Assembly (NCBI GenBank): GCA_028023455.1
Contig: JAQFVV010000206.1
Coordinates: 124,001 to 188,000, forward strand
Origin: Epiperipatus broadwayi
Lineage: Eukaryota > Onychophora > Udeonychophora > Euonychophora > Peripatidae
DNA length: 64,000 bases
Reading direction: 5' to 3'
Shown here: one piece after another, positions 24,977 to 40,320 of the stretch
Numbering within the stretch: position 1 is the first letter of the stretch
Layout: every line of letters starts with the position of its first letter
The notes under the pieces: model-generated
What the model saw: only the letters and a program-made list of their open reading frames with translations
Database searches by the model: none
What the model was told of the DNA's origin: nothing
Made by a program: the position numbers and the translations under genes

Positions 24977-25545
24977 AGGAAAAAAAACAATATTAAATTA
25001 AGATCTATATCAGCTTCAGAAAATATGTGTGCATTTTTAATATTGAATCTATTTTTTTTTTTATCAAAACACAACTTATTTGAAATATATTCTTATCACT
25101 TGGAGCTTCCAAGTGTCAAATTCTCTTTCCTTACTTTTTAAGCAATATTTTCATTAATATTATATTCTTTTTTCTATAAAAACTTATCATTTTGTCCCTT
25201 TTTTTATTTTACTCTCAATACAAATTCTACAACAATTTATCTTTTTTTCGCCATGCCACAGCATTCTATTTCATTATTATTACAATTACTTTTGCATTTC
25301 CTTATAATGATTTGAATATTTTCTACTTTATCTTTTTTATAATTGTTTGTTATCATATAGATCTGAATGATAATCATATTTTTGGGGGGAAATTCTGCTA
25401 TTTACTGGTATGCTATTATAAAACTTTTTAACTTCCAGAATACAATTTTCTATAGCTTTTCCACTCTTTCCTTAATAGAAATTTACTTCATTTTAATCAT
25501 ATTATATTCAGCTATTGTTTTTCATCTCCAAACATATATAAAAAA

Positions 25546-25553
25546 AATATATA

Positions 25554-25608
<55 letters not shown>
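25546..25608. repeat. (TA)n microsatellite, about 63 bp
   Basis: TA repeats with one 'tt' interruption. Confidence 0.95.
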
Positions 25609-25609
<1 letters not shown>

Positions 25610-26363
25610 CTATTCAAACAATACAATAATAAACAGAACAATATTTTAAACAAATTTCCATTTAAGAAGTTAACTTCTATGGTCGCACTAGACTAATTGA
25701 TTGAAAAACACAAATGTAAACAAAAGATTCATCATTTTCCCACAATTCATTAATTTTTATATTGGTGTCTGTTTTTCAACTGTTGTTTTCCTTTTTATTA
25801 ACTACCTCTTTAATTTTCGTTTATTATTATTCTTTCAATACACAGAATTTTAATTATAATCAAAATCAAAACCATAATTACATGTTACATTATGATCAAA
25901 AAATACTGATGGTGATCATCATCATTTCTAACATTCTCTTGTCTTGATTTTGCCTCGTTTTATAATAACAAATCCTTTCTTTTCTCTAATGTACATCGAG
26001 ATTCCCCATATAAGCCTTTCCAAAAACATAGCATTTATATATTGCACCTTTGATTTAAAATACCACACTATTTTTTGAATTATTTATTAATCTATTTAAA
26101 TTAGGAGTAGTAAAATGACTCGACTATATTTTTATATATCTGTTTTTAAATTTACCTGTTCTTAGGATTTTAAATCAAAGTGGTAATGGTGTTTTGTATG
26201 GGTAAATAAAAATGAAGTGAATGAATAAAAAAATGTGGGTGTGATGTTTGTTAGAGTTTTTTAATTTGGTAGTGATTTTATATTTGTTTAAATATTGTTG
26301 TATTATTATTGTATTGTTTTGAATAGTTATATATATTTTATTATAATTGGAATAGCATTGTTT

Positions 26364-26370
<7 letters not shown>

Positions 26371-26458
<88 letters not shown>
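26371..26458. repeat. (TA)n microsatellite, about 88 bp
   Basis: Uninterrupted TA repeats. Confidence 0.95.
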
Positions 26459-26462
<4 letters not shown>

Positions 26463-27056
26463 TTAATCATTCTGATAATGATTATCAGTGTTTGTTAGTT
26501 TTAAGTTACTAGGTATAATGTAATCCATTCTGGGACCTTTCTCTCGACTCGAGTTATTTTTTTATGGAAAAAGTATTTAGTTTTATATTATTATAGTAAA
26601 ATGATTGATTTATTTTTACTAAGGTGTTATTTACTTCATATAAAGAAAACATATTTCTATACAGTAATATGAGATATAAATGATTTTTAAACTAAAAAAT
26701 GTAAAGTATTCAACTCATTTTAGTAAATATAAATGTATGTATTTTTTAAATGATTACTCTTCAAACCATATTTAAATAAAATAGATTTTTTTTTTTAAAA
26801 TGTAATAATTATACTTAACTTTCAGTTCTTTTTTTTTTTTTATTTTAAAGTTCTAACAATTGTTGGATTAAATTTCCAAATTTTTATTTGATCAAATTTA
26901 TTTTTTTTATTATATATTCATAAATGTTGAATCATTTATTAGAAATATGCATTTACAAGCAAAAATTATTTTTAAAGTTTCATTTTAAGTTTACAAACAT
27001 ATCAAAAAACAAACTGAAATACATAATAAAATATATAAGTAACAATTACTTTTTTA

Positions 27057-27430
27057 ACAGTTGCAAACTCTCTATATAGTAGTGCTATCAAGTGCAAACC
27101 TTCATACTCCATAGATGCAAGAAGGTTTGTGCATAAAATCTATAATTTAGTGCCTTATTATCCAATATTCCCAGACTAGTTTTTAGCTTGTGACTTTTAT
27201 TAGTAAGAATCCTTGGATTTGAGAGCTCTGCACCTGGATCTTAGGATCCAATACAATTCTCTAGCAGCCATCTTATACCTATTTAATTAACTATAAAGCT
27301 AAAATCCCAAGATAAAAACACCATAATGTTTTCTATCCAAATTCATTCATTTGTATAGTCATTTTTGGATTCAGTTCAGCATCTATACATTTTGGTACCT
27401 TAGCTTTTTTTGCATCCATTGATTATCAAC
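27057..27430 (-). repeat. Dispersed hammerhead-family repeat, copy 2
   Basis: The longest dispersed copy with copy 3 (55320-55680). Shared blocks include 'gtgcataaaatc', 'agactagt', 'ctgcacctggatctta', 'attcagttcagcatct' and 'acattttggtacc'. The block 'tcagttcagcatc' also occurs in the 409-bp satellite monomer ('ctcagttcagcatcacc'), downstream of the hammerhead in both. Non-coding. Confidence 0.65.
27168..27209 (-). ncRNA. Hammerhead ribozyme relic (dispersed copy 2)
   Basis: Stem I is retained with G-U pairs (UUCUUA with UGGGAA) and stem III plus the GUC triplet are intact. The core is damaged: CUAAUAA instead of CUGAUGA, and AAAA instead of GAAA. Stem II keeps A-U, G-C and U-G pairs with an A-A closing mismatch. 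Inactive. Confidence 0.45.
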
Positions 27431-27489
27431 ATTAACACTTGGTAGCTGTACTGTATGTAGAGTTTCTTAAAAATATAAAGGTTACATAT

Positions 27490-27784
27490 AATAAAGTTAT
27501 GGAAGAATAAATATGAAAAAAGTGATTATACAGAAAGTGAATTATTGGTCTTTATACTGGGTTTGGAAAAAGTTAAGGGGGATTTAGATATAAAGGCTTT
27601 AGAGTTGACAAAGATTATGTTGTGGAAATGGGATGGTGCAGAATGTGGGAAAACTTAGAGTGAGGAATAGAAAATTAAGTGGCTAACAGGTTTATCTGGG
27701 CATAATTGCTCAGATATTCTTGACTTCATTTAAGGAGAAGCCAGAGTACATCACATCACATCATCACATCACATCATCACATCA
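27490..27784 (+). mobile_element. LINE 3' end fragment with (CATCACAT)-type tail
   Basis: Matches the 3' part of the next element (28875-29167): 'gattatg(c)agaaagtg', 'gttgacaaagattatgttgt', 'gtggctaacag' and 'gggcataattgc'. It ends in a tail of catcacat-like repeats at 27748-27784. Only the last part of the ORF and the 3' UTR survive. Confidence 0.65.
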
Positions 27785-29167
27785 CCAATAGAAAAACTAG
27801 GAAGAGGGGTAGAGATACCATTAATAGGTGGCAAGAGAGTATACACATTGTCGAGTCTTTTATTTGCAGATGATGTTGGGGGGGGGGGGGCAGATAGAAG
27901 GGAAGATATGGAAGGTATGCTAAGGACATGCACAAAAGTGGGTAAACAGATGGGAATAAAATTTAGTGAAGAAAAAATCAAAAGTAATGATGATTAATAT
28001 TGGGGAAAGAGAAGACAAATAATTTTTACTGGGGGATATAAAGTTAAGTGTGGTGAATAGATATATCTATTTGGGAACCATTTTAAGTAATCAGAGAAAT
28101 CGCTTGGATGAATGAAAGAAAAAAAATGATAAATTAAGCAAAGAAAAAAAAGGATTGATAAAGTAATTAACAGTGTTCTCCTACAATAAATATGATAATG
28201 ATGTGTTATGTGTTAAATATTAATTAGAAAAAGTACAAAGAGAAGTGGGAAGACATGCATTAGATGCATTAGTGTGGATGGCAAAGGAGGTAATTCAAGA
28301 AGAAATGGGATGGTCAAGTTTTTATATAAGAGATGCAAAAAACAAACTGAAAATGTTCAGTAGATTACAGTTTATGGATAATAAAATAACAGCCAAAATA
28401 GTATTTAATTTAGTTATGAATAAAGGGTAAGCAACAAGATAGGTGCAAAAGGTAATGTGTTATGCATAAGATTTAGATAAAGAATTTATGACAGTATACT
28501 TATACAAAAAATGGGATAATTGTGTAAGGAAAATTGTTGAGTGTTTTAGTATTAGAGAATGGGATAGGAGAATAGATGTATTAATAAAGAATAGGGAGTT
28601 GGAGAGATTGAGAGCTAGTATGGAGAGTAAAAGAGTTTAAATATTTATAGAAGTAAACAGAATATTGGGTGAGAGTTAATTTATGATAATAGCAAGGAAA
28701 GTAGTTTACTGTTTAAGGCTCAAATGGGATCTTTAGCAACAAGGGAATATACACTTAAATGGAGAAATATGGGTGATTTAGTCTGCAAGTTGTATAAGGA
28801 AAGTATAGAAAATATTAGGCATCTGTTAATTGAATGTAGATGCCTGAAAGCAGAGGAGATACCAATAATGAAGTTGTGCAAGCATAAATATGAACAAAGT
28901 GATTATGCAGAAAGTGGCTTATTGGTTTTTATGCTGGGTTTGGGAAAATATATGGGGGCTTTAGATCTAAAGGCCATAAGAGTTGACAAAGATTATGTTG
29001 TGGAAATAGAATAGAGCAGTGTAGAAAAGATTATGGAAAAATTTGGGAGGGAGGTAGGGTGGAAAAAGGTTCAAAGTGGCTAACAGACTTCTCTGGGCAT
29101 AATTGCCAAGAGATTCCTGACTCTGTACAAGAAGTCACCAGTGCATCACATCGCATCACATTACATA
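27785..29167 (+). mobile_element. 5'-truncated LINE inserted at the tail of an older copy
   Basis: Begins directly after the catcacat tail of 27490-27784 and ends in its own catcacat-like tail (29141-29167). Contains the C-terminal half of a reverse transcriptase and a zinc-knuckle-like region. Clade not determined. Confidence 0.65.
27820..29014 (+). pseudogene. LINE reverse transcriptase C-terminal part, broken
   Basis: RT motif C 'LLFADDV' at about 27856-27876, immediately followed by an expanded G run (12 G, 27878-27889) that breaks the frame. Then come 'GIKFSEEKSKVM'-like and 'YLGTIL' motifs and, after several stops, a C-terminal segment (28724-29011) with 'CKLYKESIENIRHLLIEC', a Cys/His knuckle of the type found after LINE RT domains. 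Motifs A and B lie upstream of the truncation and are absent. Not functional. Confidence 0.7.
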
Positions 29168-29876
29168 CTTTTGACTGCTTTATGTGCTAACGTAGCTTAT
29201 TTTCTCAGCATGATAAGTTAAAATTTTATATTTTTAATATCTAGATAAAAATTTCTGTTTCAGAAAAATATTTTTTTAATGAGGGGATGAAAAAGGAGAA
29301 TTGGTATGCAGAGAAATAACTTTAATTGCTTTGAAAAAATTGAGAAAAATATTACTAACATTTGGAACGTGATTTAATATGCCAACATTTTAAATATAAA
29401 AGAAAAAATATATTATTGTGTATACTTACTTCAAGGAGTCTTTAAAAGTAAGCCATACTTAAGAGTATTTAGATTTTAGGAGGTTTCCTATTGAAAAAAA
29501 TATTCAATTTAAGTAAGAAAGTAATTTATTTGAGAAAGAAGATAATGATTGAAATATAGGACTTTGGAGAGCATATGTTTATTTATTGCCATTAATTTTT
29601 TTCCTTCTGTATAAAAAGTTTGAAGAGTGGAAGAAAAATTGTAAATTTAAATATATATTAGGGGAAATGAAAAAAATAAGAAAATATGTATTGCATTAGT
29701 ATACCACAATGTATATAAAATGGTCAGAAAGAAATTAAGTATGCTTTGGTACAGTGTATGATATGTGATGTTTTCATTTGAAATGTTTAAATAAGAGTAA
29801 GAAGGATGTAAAATGTGTGTAGTTGTGTATGTCATGTATAAAAGTGATAAAAGAGGTGAAAAAAAAATTTAAGTGT
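29168..29876. other. AT-rich interval between LINE fragments
   Basis: No motif recognised. It may include eroded 5' UTR of the ORF1 relic that follows, but I cannot show this. Confidence 0.4.
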
Positions 29877-30635
29877 AGATAATTTAAAGACAAAATGAGG
29901 AGAAAAATGTAGATAAAGATGATAGAATGGAGTGTATATTTAGTGGAGTGTCAATTGATATGGATGACAAATTAAGTAGTGTATTGGAAATAGTTAGACA
30001 AAAAATAAGTAAGTTAGAGAAATAAGTTACAGTTGTAGAAGTAAAATCAACAATCTTAGGCATAAAATATGAACAGATCAAGAAATTAATAAATAGGAAT
30101 GATAAGAAAGTAGTAGATAAGACAGTCCAGAAGATGGAAGAGAATGTTATGGATGATGAAGGGCAGGTAAAATATGAGACAATCTTGATAGGAGACTCGC
30201 TAATTAGCAGACATGGAAATATATTTGCAAGGGAAAATAGAAATAAGTATATAAATTTATGTTTGCCAGGAATTTAAATTAGAAATGTTACAGATAAGGT
30301 AGAGAAACAGGGGAGGAGAGATGTCTATATTATGGTATAGACAAATAATTTGTCACATTGATTAGACAAAGTAATGGATGAGTGCAAAGAATAGATTAGT
30401 AGTTTGAATAAGAATAAAGTATTAATAGGAGTTGGATTACTACAAGATTCAACAATAGGTATATGTGAGATAGAGCATGTTTTATAAAGGAGAGAGTGAA
30501 AAAATATGTGACAGAAATAATATTATGTTTGTGGATGTGTGAGATTATTTGGTTAATAAGAGAATGTTATACAGTAAAGATGGATTGCACTTAGAAAAAC
30601 AAGGAAATGAAGCATTAAGGAATTTGATTTATTAA
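29877..30635 (+). pseudogene. LINE ORF1 relic with SGNH-esterase-like domain
   Basis: Conceptual translation gives a coiled-coil-like region, then 'ILIGDSLISRHG' (SGNH block I, GDS), 'LPGI', 'TNNLSH' resembling the GxND block, and 'FVDVWDYLV...YSKDGLHLEKQGNEALRNLIY' with the D-x-x-H pair of block V (DGLHL) before the stop at 30633-30635. This domain order is known from ORF1 proteins of CR1/L2-type LINEs. Several in-frame stops and one frameshift (around 30490-30520) break it. Whether it belongs to the same family as the preceding LINE fragments is not determined. Confidence 0.65.
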
Positions 30636-31744
30636 ACATATTATAGTTCAGGAAATTTATAAAGGAGGGAGGAGGAAAGGTTTTAAATTACAGTATTATT
30701 AAAAAGAAAGATATAATCTTTGAAAACCTAAGAATGAACCATTTTATCCTTTTGACCTTCATTCATTTTTATAGGCTCAATAAACTACTATTAAATTATT
30801 AATCTAATTAATATATAATATTAATACTAGGAAAGTTAGTATATATATTAAATACTGTCTAATATTGTACTAATAATAAATAAAATAAAAAATTGAATAA
30901 TATTAAACACTAGCAAAATTTAAAAAAAAAAATATTAAAATTACCTCAAGACAATGGTTTGTTAATTAATAAATAAACCGTCTCATGCAAAAATCAACTA
31001 AAACCAAAAGATACACATATATAAAACCAAAATAACAATCCCATAATTCATTTTATATAATACAAATCACCTAATGTTTTATATTTCAGTACTATTATCT
31101 GTGTTTCAAGTATGTAGCCAGAAAAAAGTTAATCTTTTTTCTACTGCAACTAAATCTTGAATATTTAAAAATTTAGAACAAATGTAAACAGGAGGAAGGA
31201 AACATAATGAGTCAAGATGTTAATAGCTCATTAACAAATATTTTTACCATTATGCTTATAAAATCAGATTAATTAATAATACTCATTAATAAATTATGAA
31301 ACCTTATAAAGTAATTATATTAAAAAAAAATGAAACTTGTTTCTAATGTATTAAATATTAAATATAAAAGACATATATTTTTCTAATGTCAAATTTTAAG
31401 GAATGACACTGGGTCACAAAGCATAAATTACTTAGTGGGAAAAATCAACTTCTTTCTACCACTACTAAATTAATTAACATGACTTTGTAAATGTAAAATT
31501 AAAGATATTTATCTATTAGCTGCTTCTACTTCATTAAATTTCAAATCTTTTATTTACATTGTTCTGAATTTTTTAATACTTACGATCATAATGGAAATAG
31601 AAGAGGAATTGAAAATTGTTTATGGTTGCCTAATTAGAGATAGTAAAAATGTTAACACTACTGCAATAATTAAAATTAAATAGTCATATTTTTTTATATT
31701 TCATTTTCCATATAGAATTATGCATTGGTTTAATTTTCATATAT
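30636..31744. other. AT-rich sequence without recognised gene
   Basis: No gene, RNA or clear repeat seen. Confidence 0.5.
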
Positions 31745-34722
31745 ATATATATCATCAACCATTATCAATCCACTGCAGGATGAATGTCTCTCCAAGTTCA
31801 ATCCATCTTTTCCTATATTTAGCTTCTCTTCTCCACATCACCCCTGCACACTTTCTTATTTCATCCATCCATCTCACATGTGGTCTATTTCTGGGTCTTT
31901 TACAATCTCTTGGAATCAAGTTTAAAATTTGAATTGTCCATCTGTTATCATCTCTTCTAACAATATGTCCAGCCCCACTCCATTTCAGTATTTTAATTCT
32001 TTCAATGAGGTCAGTAACACCTGTTTGTTCTCTTACCCATACATTGCATTTTCGATCTCTTCTTGTTACTCCCAAGATGCATCTCTCCATACTTCTTTGA
32101 GTGGTCTGAAGTCTCTGTATTGCTCTTCTATTAAGTGTCCAAGTCTCAGATCCATAAGTAAGAACTGGCAAAACACATTTATTAAAAACTTCCTTTTCAA
32201 ACACATAGACATATTTCCTTTTGGTATCAAGTTATTTCTACCAAAAACACTCCAAACAAGTTCAATTCTATGATTCATTTCATCCATTATATTTCCATCT
32301 GTATTAATAATATAACCAAGGTATTTGTAACTGTTAACTTCTTCTAACTCGTCATAATCAATCTTTATTTTCATATTTTGAGAAAATCTATTAAACATTA
32401 CTGAAGTCTTTTTAACATTTATCTTTAGTCCTACTTTCCTACTTTCATCTGATAACTCCTGCAACATTCCCTGTAGCTCTAAAGCATTATTTACAAAAAC
32501 AACTACATCATCTGCAAAATCTAAATGACTTAAATGATCTCCATTTATTTTCACTCCTTTAGCTTTTCATTTTAATCCACAAAATACTTCTTGCAGCACT
32601 GCTGTAAAAAGTTTAGGAGATATGAAGTCACCCTGTCTTACATCCTTTTCAATGTTGATTTTCCTACTATTATTATGTAATCTAATTGTTGCTGTTGCAT
32701 TTTTATAAATATTCTTCAAAATATGACAATATCCTGGATCTACACCTTGATGACCCAATGCTTTAATCACCGAAGAAATGTTTATAGAATCAAATGCCTT
32801 TTCATAATCTACAAATCCTAAGCATAATGGCAACTCATATTCATTTGTTCTTTCTATAATTTCTCTCAATACCTGGATATGATCTGCTGTGCTAAAACCA
32901 CTTTTAAATCCGGCTTGTTCTTTTTGTTGGTGGAAATCCAGTGTTTTCTGTAGACGAGTTGTAATTTATCTTAGTAAAAATCTTGTATAAAACTGATAAA
33001 AGACTGATAGGTCTGTAATTTCTAATATCTTCTTTATCACTTTTTTAAATATTAATATTAATACTGCATTCTTCCAATCATCTGGTACATCTTTATCATT
33101 TAAACATTTGGTAAATAACTTTGCTAAAATTGTTTCTATTTCTTCACCTGCTTTTTTTAATATATCAATTACAATTTCATCATTACCTGGAGCCTTCCCT
33201 TTCTTCATAAATTTAATTGCATGTCTCACTTCCTCATTCAAAATTCTGGGCAATTCAGAAGATATAATATGTATAGAAGGCATTTGTTCTTTATTACTAC
33301 ATAATTCTTGATAGAAGTCTTCTACACATTTTATGATGTCATCTCTCTTTTTAGTAATAATGCCATCTTTTTTTCTTATTGCAGATATAAATTTCCTACC
33401 AATACCAAATTGTTGTTTTACACTCTTTAGACTTTTATTCTCTTCTACAACTTTCCTTGCTAGTTCACAATTAGATTTTCTTACATCATTTTCAACTCTT
33501 TTCTGGACCATTTTACAAAATTCAAGATCTTCAATCTTTTTTAATGCATCATTGTTGTATATCCTCATATTCCTTCTTTTCTTCATAAATTCTCTAGTCT
33601 CAGTAGAAATTTTACTGGTCAGTTGCTGCCATTTTCTACCAGCTATCTTTGTTGCAGTTTTTAAAAATGTATCACTTATTTTCCTATTAATGTAATTGAA
33701 ATCTGAATCATGTTCAAAATCTACTAATACTTGAAACTGATTTGTAAGTTCTAATTTAAATTCATTAGAATGTTTCTGAAGATTAGGAATATCAACTGTA
33801 AATATTGTTTTCCTTAATAATTTTTGTCTCTCTAGTTTTGCATTAACATGTATCTTACTTCTTACTAATCAGTGATCACTTCCTGTGTTAAATTTATTAA
33901 GAACATTACAATCTTGAAATATGTATTTTCGGTTAGTCAAAATATAATACAATTCTGCTGTACCTTCATTTGGATGCTTCCATGTCCATTTCCTTTTAAC
34001 ATTTTTCTCAAAAAAAAAAAAAGAATTCATAATATAAAGTTTTTCTTTTTCTGCAAACTCCACAAGTCTATGTCCTCTCTCATTTCTATTACTTTATAAC
34101 CAAAATTGCCTACAGCATTGTCATCTTTCATTTGTTTACCAATTCTAGCATTAAAGTCTCCCATAACAATTTTAAAATGTTGTTTACTCTGATCAAAAGC
34201 CTTTTGTACATCCATATAAAAATCTTCTATAACTTCATCACTATAAGAATTTGTTGGGGCATAAACCTGAATTATCTGCATTTGGTATCTGCTATTAAGT
34301 TGTAAAACTAATCTTGGCACTCTGTCTGATACACCATCCATCTCCACAATGTTATTCTTCCATTTTTTATTTATAATGAATCCTAATCCACTTGTATTTT
34401 TAATATTTGTGCCTTTATAGTCGAGTATATGTCCACTTTTTAAATCAAATGTTTCTTCACCTTTTCTTCTAACTTCACAAAGTCCAATAATGTCCCATGT
34501 AATATAAGACAGTTCTTCTTCTAACTTTTGCGATATTCCTTCACTTGAAAGTGATCTGCAGTTGTAAGTACCTAAATAAAAAGTCATCATCAAATGGCAT
34601 CATGAGTCCGCAATCAGGGGATTTTTAGCAACCTCCACCTTCGGCCACCAATCACTGCCTTGGTTGGGGAATTTCTGGGAATAAGAGCCATGATTTATTT
34701 TTGTCTGTCATGATTGTATATA
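31745..34722 (-). mobile_element. RTE-like non-LTR retrotransposon, copy 2, near full length
   Basis: Same family as 17966-20944 in opposite orientation. The 5' end is at about 34722 ('atgacagacaaaaataaa' on the minus strand). The 3' end is at about 31750 with a short 'atgatg' then a TA run rather than a long (GAT)n tail. Length is close to copy 1, so both are probably full-length insertions. Confidence 0.8.
31755..34593 (-). pseudogene. APE endonuclease and reverse transcriptase polyprotein, broken (copy 2)
   Basis: Better preserved active-site motifs than copy 1: 'GDFNARIG' in the endonuclease, RT motif A 'FVDYEKAFDSI', 'RQGDFISP' and motif C 'DFADDVVVF' are all intact in local frames. The C-terminal 'YGSETWTLN' and 'GHIVRRDDNRW' blocks follow. 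Inactivating lesions include a frameshift near 34030-34060 (with an expanded T/A run at 34009-34021), a Trp-to-stop change at about 32567-32569, a frameshift at about 32870-32965 and another at about 32070-32200. Ends with 'FILQWIDNG' as in copy 1. Confidence 0.85.
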
Positions 34723-37018
<2,296 letters not shown>

Positions 37019-37404
37019 ATTTCAATAAAGGCTTTATTGATCTCAATGGTTTACATAAGTTTACATCTAGAACATTTGAAATTTAACATACAATGAATAA
37101 TATTAGGGTAAACCCATATAAATAAATTTAGTGGTTACACTTTGTGGTTGATGGACTATAACAATATAAAAAATAAAAAAGCAAAAATAATCAGAGTTCT
37201 AATGTTTAAGGAGCTTAATTAGTTTTGTCCACATGTCACTTTGAATGTTAGTTGTATGATAGTTTTCTTTACAGCATTCACAGCATTGATGGTTGTTTTA
37301 ACAATGACCATGTTGCTGCATATAAATGGGGGTTGGTTATTATTTTATCTCTATTTCGAATGTGTAGCAGTTTGTTGCTAAATGTAGCTGGGTGTTGTCT
37401 GGTG

Positions 37405-40318
37405 TTATTGCCAATTAAGAAAGTTCATCAGGTGCAAAAACCAGTATGCATATAGAACAAATGTGGCTGCCCTAATGCTAGGTATTGATCTTCCCTGAAA
37501 AGCAGCTATGATGTGATTAATGATTGTACCCAGTTTTCTGTAGGTGTTACACATCATCTGTCGTGTTTGGTTAAGTGCTACACATTGATAAATAAAGTGG
37601 TCCAGTGTCTCTTCTGCTCGATGGCAGAGTCCACAGAAGGGGTCAATAGATATATACATTCTTTTATGATCAAGAAAGTGGGTTGTTGGCAAGGCAATGA
37701 GATTGATTTTCATGATAAAATCAAAGTATTTGGGCTCTAGAGCCCATTTTTTATATTCCTTGAGTAGTCTCTTGTTGTTAATTCCTAGCATAGGTTGTAT
37801 AACATTAGTATCTGCTTCTCTGTTTATTAAACCATAAATATCCCAGTATGAATACTTATGCAAATAATGTTCTCGAATCTTGTCTGTGGTTTTGCATTGG
37901 TATATAATGTTGGTGAAAAAGGAACCTTTTGGAGGTGGTCTATCTGTTGGAGTAACTTCTAGCAAGTGGTTAATTTTTGGGTATTTGACAAGTATTGTGA
38001 TTATTGAGTTCCTTAACTTTTGTAGATGAAAAATATTGATGTTGTGCAAGCCAAGTCCATTTTTTATTAGGGGTTGGCTAAGTTTTTTTGTGGAAATTGC
38101 TACTGTTTTTCTGGCCCAAAGTAGTTTATTATATATGGTTTACTTTTTGAAATTAACCCCTTTGAGAATGAAATAACCGGTACATAGTAAGTTATTTTGT
38201 TTGTGATAAGCTGGTTAATTAACTGTATTTTGGAATATAGTGAAAGATATGCCTTGGACAAGGAATTTATAATTTTTGTGGCTTCTTCTTTAAGTTTATT
38301 TTGGATATGGCATCTCATTCCTGTAATTCCCATATGAAATGGGAACCCAAGGAAAGAGTTTGGTTTTGATTTGTAAATTGATGTACATAGTTTACCAGTG
38401 TATAGTGACCAGGCTGTGGTTTTTGCCAGATTAAATGTTATTTTTGTGAATATTCTTCTAATATCTTTTGGAGTTGCGGTATTTGTTTTTTTGATGTTAG
38501 GAATATGGTAACATCATCCATATAGGCAATGCATGTAGTGCGCTGTGTTGTGTCTGGTATCTCGATCCCAGTAAATGCATTTTGTATGCTTTTAATAAGG
38601 GGATTGATGTAAAATATAAACAATAGTGAACTAAGAGGGGATCCTTGGGATATAGATTTGGTGGGTGTGAAAGATGGTGAGTTTCTTCCATTTAAAGTTA
38701 TATGGATCTCTCTGTTCAGAAGCAGGTTAGCAATTATATATAGTTGTGTTCTAGGAATTTCTGTGTCTTTTACCATTTTTAGAAGTGTGTATATATTGAC
38801 TGAGTCAAATGCAGATTCTATGCCAAGCTGCACAACAACAGGTCCATATTTTTTCCACTGTTTTACTGTGGCTAGAATTGCTTTGAAGAATAAGGCTGCT
38901 TCTGTTGTTGAAGAGTTTTTCTTTGCATATTGTCCTTCGGAGATAAGTGTCATTATATACGGTTCAATTTCATCTTTAATAATTTTCTCCATAATTTTGA
39001 TTGGCAAAGGTCCCATAGATATTGGTCTGAGGTCTGTAAAAGGTGGGATAATTGCTTTCTTTTTATTATAGGGTACTATGGCTATTGGATAGACACTTTC
39101 CATGGGTTGAATTTGTTGCGCTAGATGGTTTGCTAACTGACACAAATATTCTGTTGTGAATTTACTTAGATGCTTTAATACAAACAATGGTACTCCAGGA
39201 CTACCTGGATGGCAAGCGTTTCGAATAGTATTTAGTTTTGTTGTGAATAGATCTTTTGTGAATGGGGTTTTGTCTCTGGTGGGCCAAACAGATTATGTGG
39301 TATTTTATATGGTTTTTTTTCTTGTAATTTCTCTTTAAAATATTCAAAAATTGGCATAATCATATTGTGTCCTGCATATCTTCCACTATTTGTATATAGT
39401 GCTTATGGCACTTTTACATCTGGTTGGTTCCCCAGCACCCATCTTATATAATCTCTTGTCCAAGTGTGTGGCCTGGTTAGGCATACCTTGCTTTTCTTTA
39501 TCTTCCGATAGCTTTTGAGTTCATCACATGCTTTATTGTATGCATGTGTAAGCTTTGAATATATACTGCTGGGTGCAGTGTGATGGGTTAATCATGATTA
39601 TTCTCTGGTGTAACTGATCTGCCAGAGACAAAAATCTTGATGGTGGAGGTTGTTTTTTGTTATATGGTTGATGTTAAAGGACAACATTCCCATAAATGCT
39701 AGATATTTCTGGACCGGGTTCAAAGTCATATCTTTGATTTTGTTTAGCATTATGTAGGTCTCAGAGAACAGAAATTTAGGGGTTGTTTCTGGGAGTAAAA
39801 CTCTTATTGTTCTTGTAAGTGGAAAGGGTGATATTTGAATTTGGGCACAGTCAATTGTGACTATTTGAGCTGAGTGATCAGAAAAAGTTGAGGGAGTTAG
39901 TTTTATTTCAATAAGGTGGTAAAGCATTGGAGAATAAAAGCACAGATCAATAAGTGAAGATAAGCGATTATTGTGGAAAGAGATGGCATCATCTGGCAAA
40001 AAAACCTTGGCCACTCATTAGTGGTATGTTTATTCTGTGAAGCCAATGTTGGGTAAATTCCTGATATTTTAAATTGAAATCTCCAATTAAGATGGTTGGG
40101 TTTGAAGTTGTAGCTAACCTTGAATTAATGTTTGCAATTATGGTATCTATTTTTTTATCCTGTAAAGGCATATATACAAAAACCGGATTTATTGTTATGC
40201 TTTTTTGGTTGAAGGTTGCAATTAATAAGTTCATGTCAATGTGAATTATTTTGAACGTTGTGAATGGGCAATTTCTAGCAATTATGAGTCCAGTGCCAGC
40301 TGAGGGAGAGGATAAAAA
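37405..40318 (-). pseudogene. LINE endonuclease-RT polyprotein, broken
   Basis: Motifs in order on the minus strand: 'VYMPLQD' and 'ILIGDFNLKY' (endonuclease, about 40235-40060), 'SSLIDLCFYS' and 'FSDHSAQIVTID' (endonuclease end), then RT with 'PLPIKIMEKII', motif A-like 'VVQLGIESAFDSVN', 'SISQGSPLSSLLF' and motif C 'AYMDDVTIF' (38438-39187). A C-terminal region (37405-38049) has 'CGLCHRAEETLDHFIYQC', a CCHC-type knuckle common after LINE RTs. Frameshifts lie near 39990-40014, between 39190 and 39590, and between 38050 and 38440. Not functional. Confidence 0.8.
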
Positions 40319-40320
40319 AA

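Larger units (their letters stand above)
24977..27056. other. AT-rich sequence with two long (TA)n arrays
   Basis: No gene recognised. ORFs crossing the TA arrays translate to repeated Ile-Tyr and are artefacts. Confidence 0.6.
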
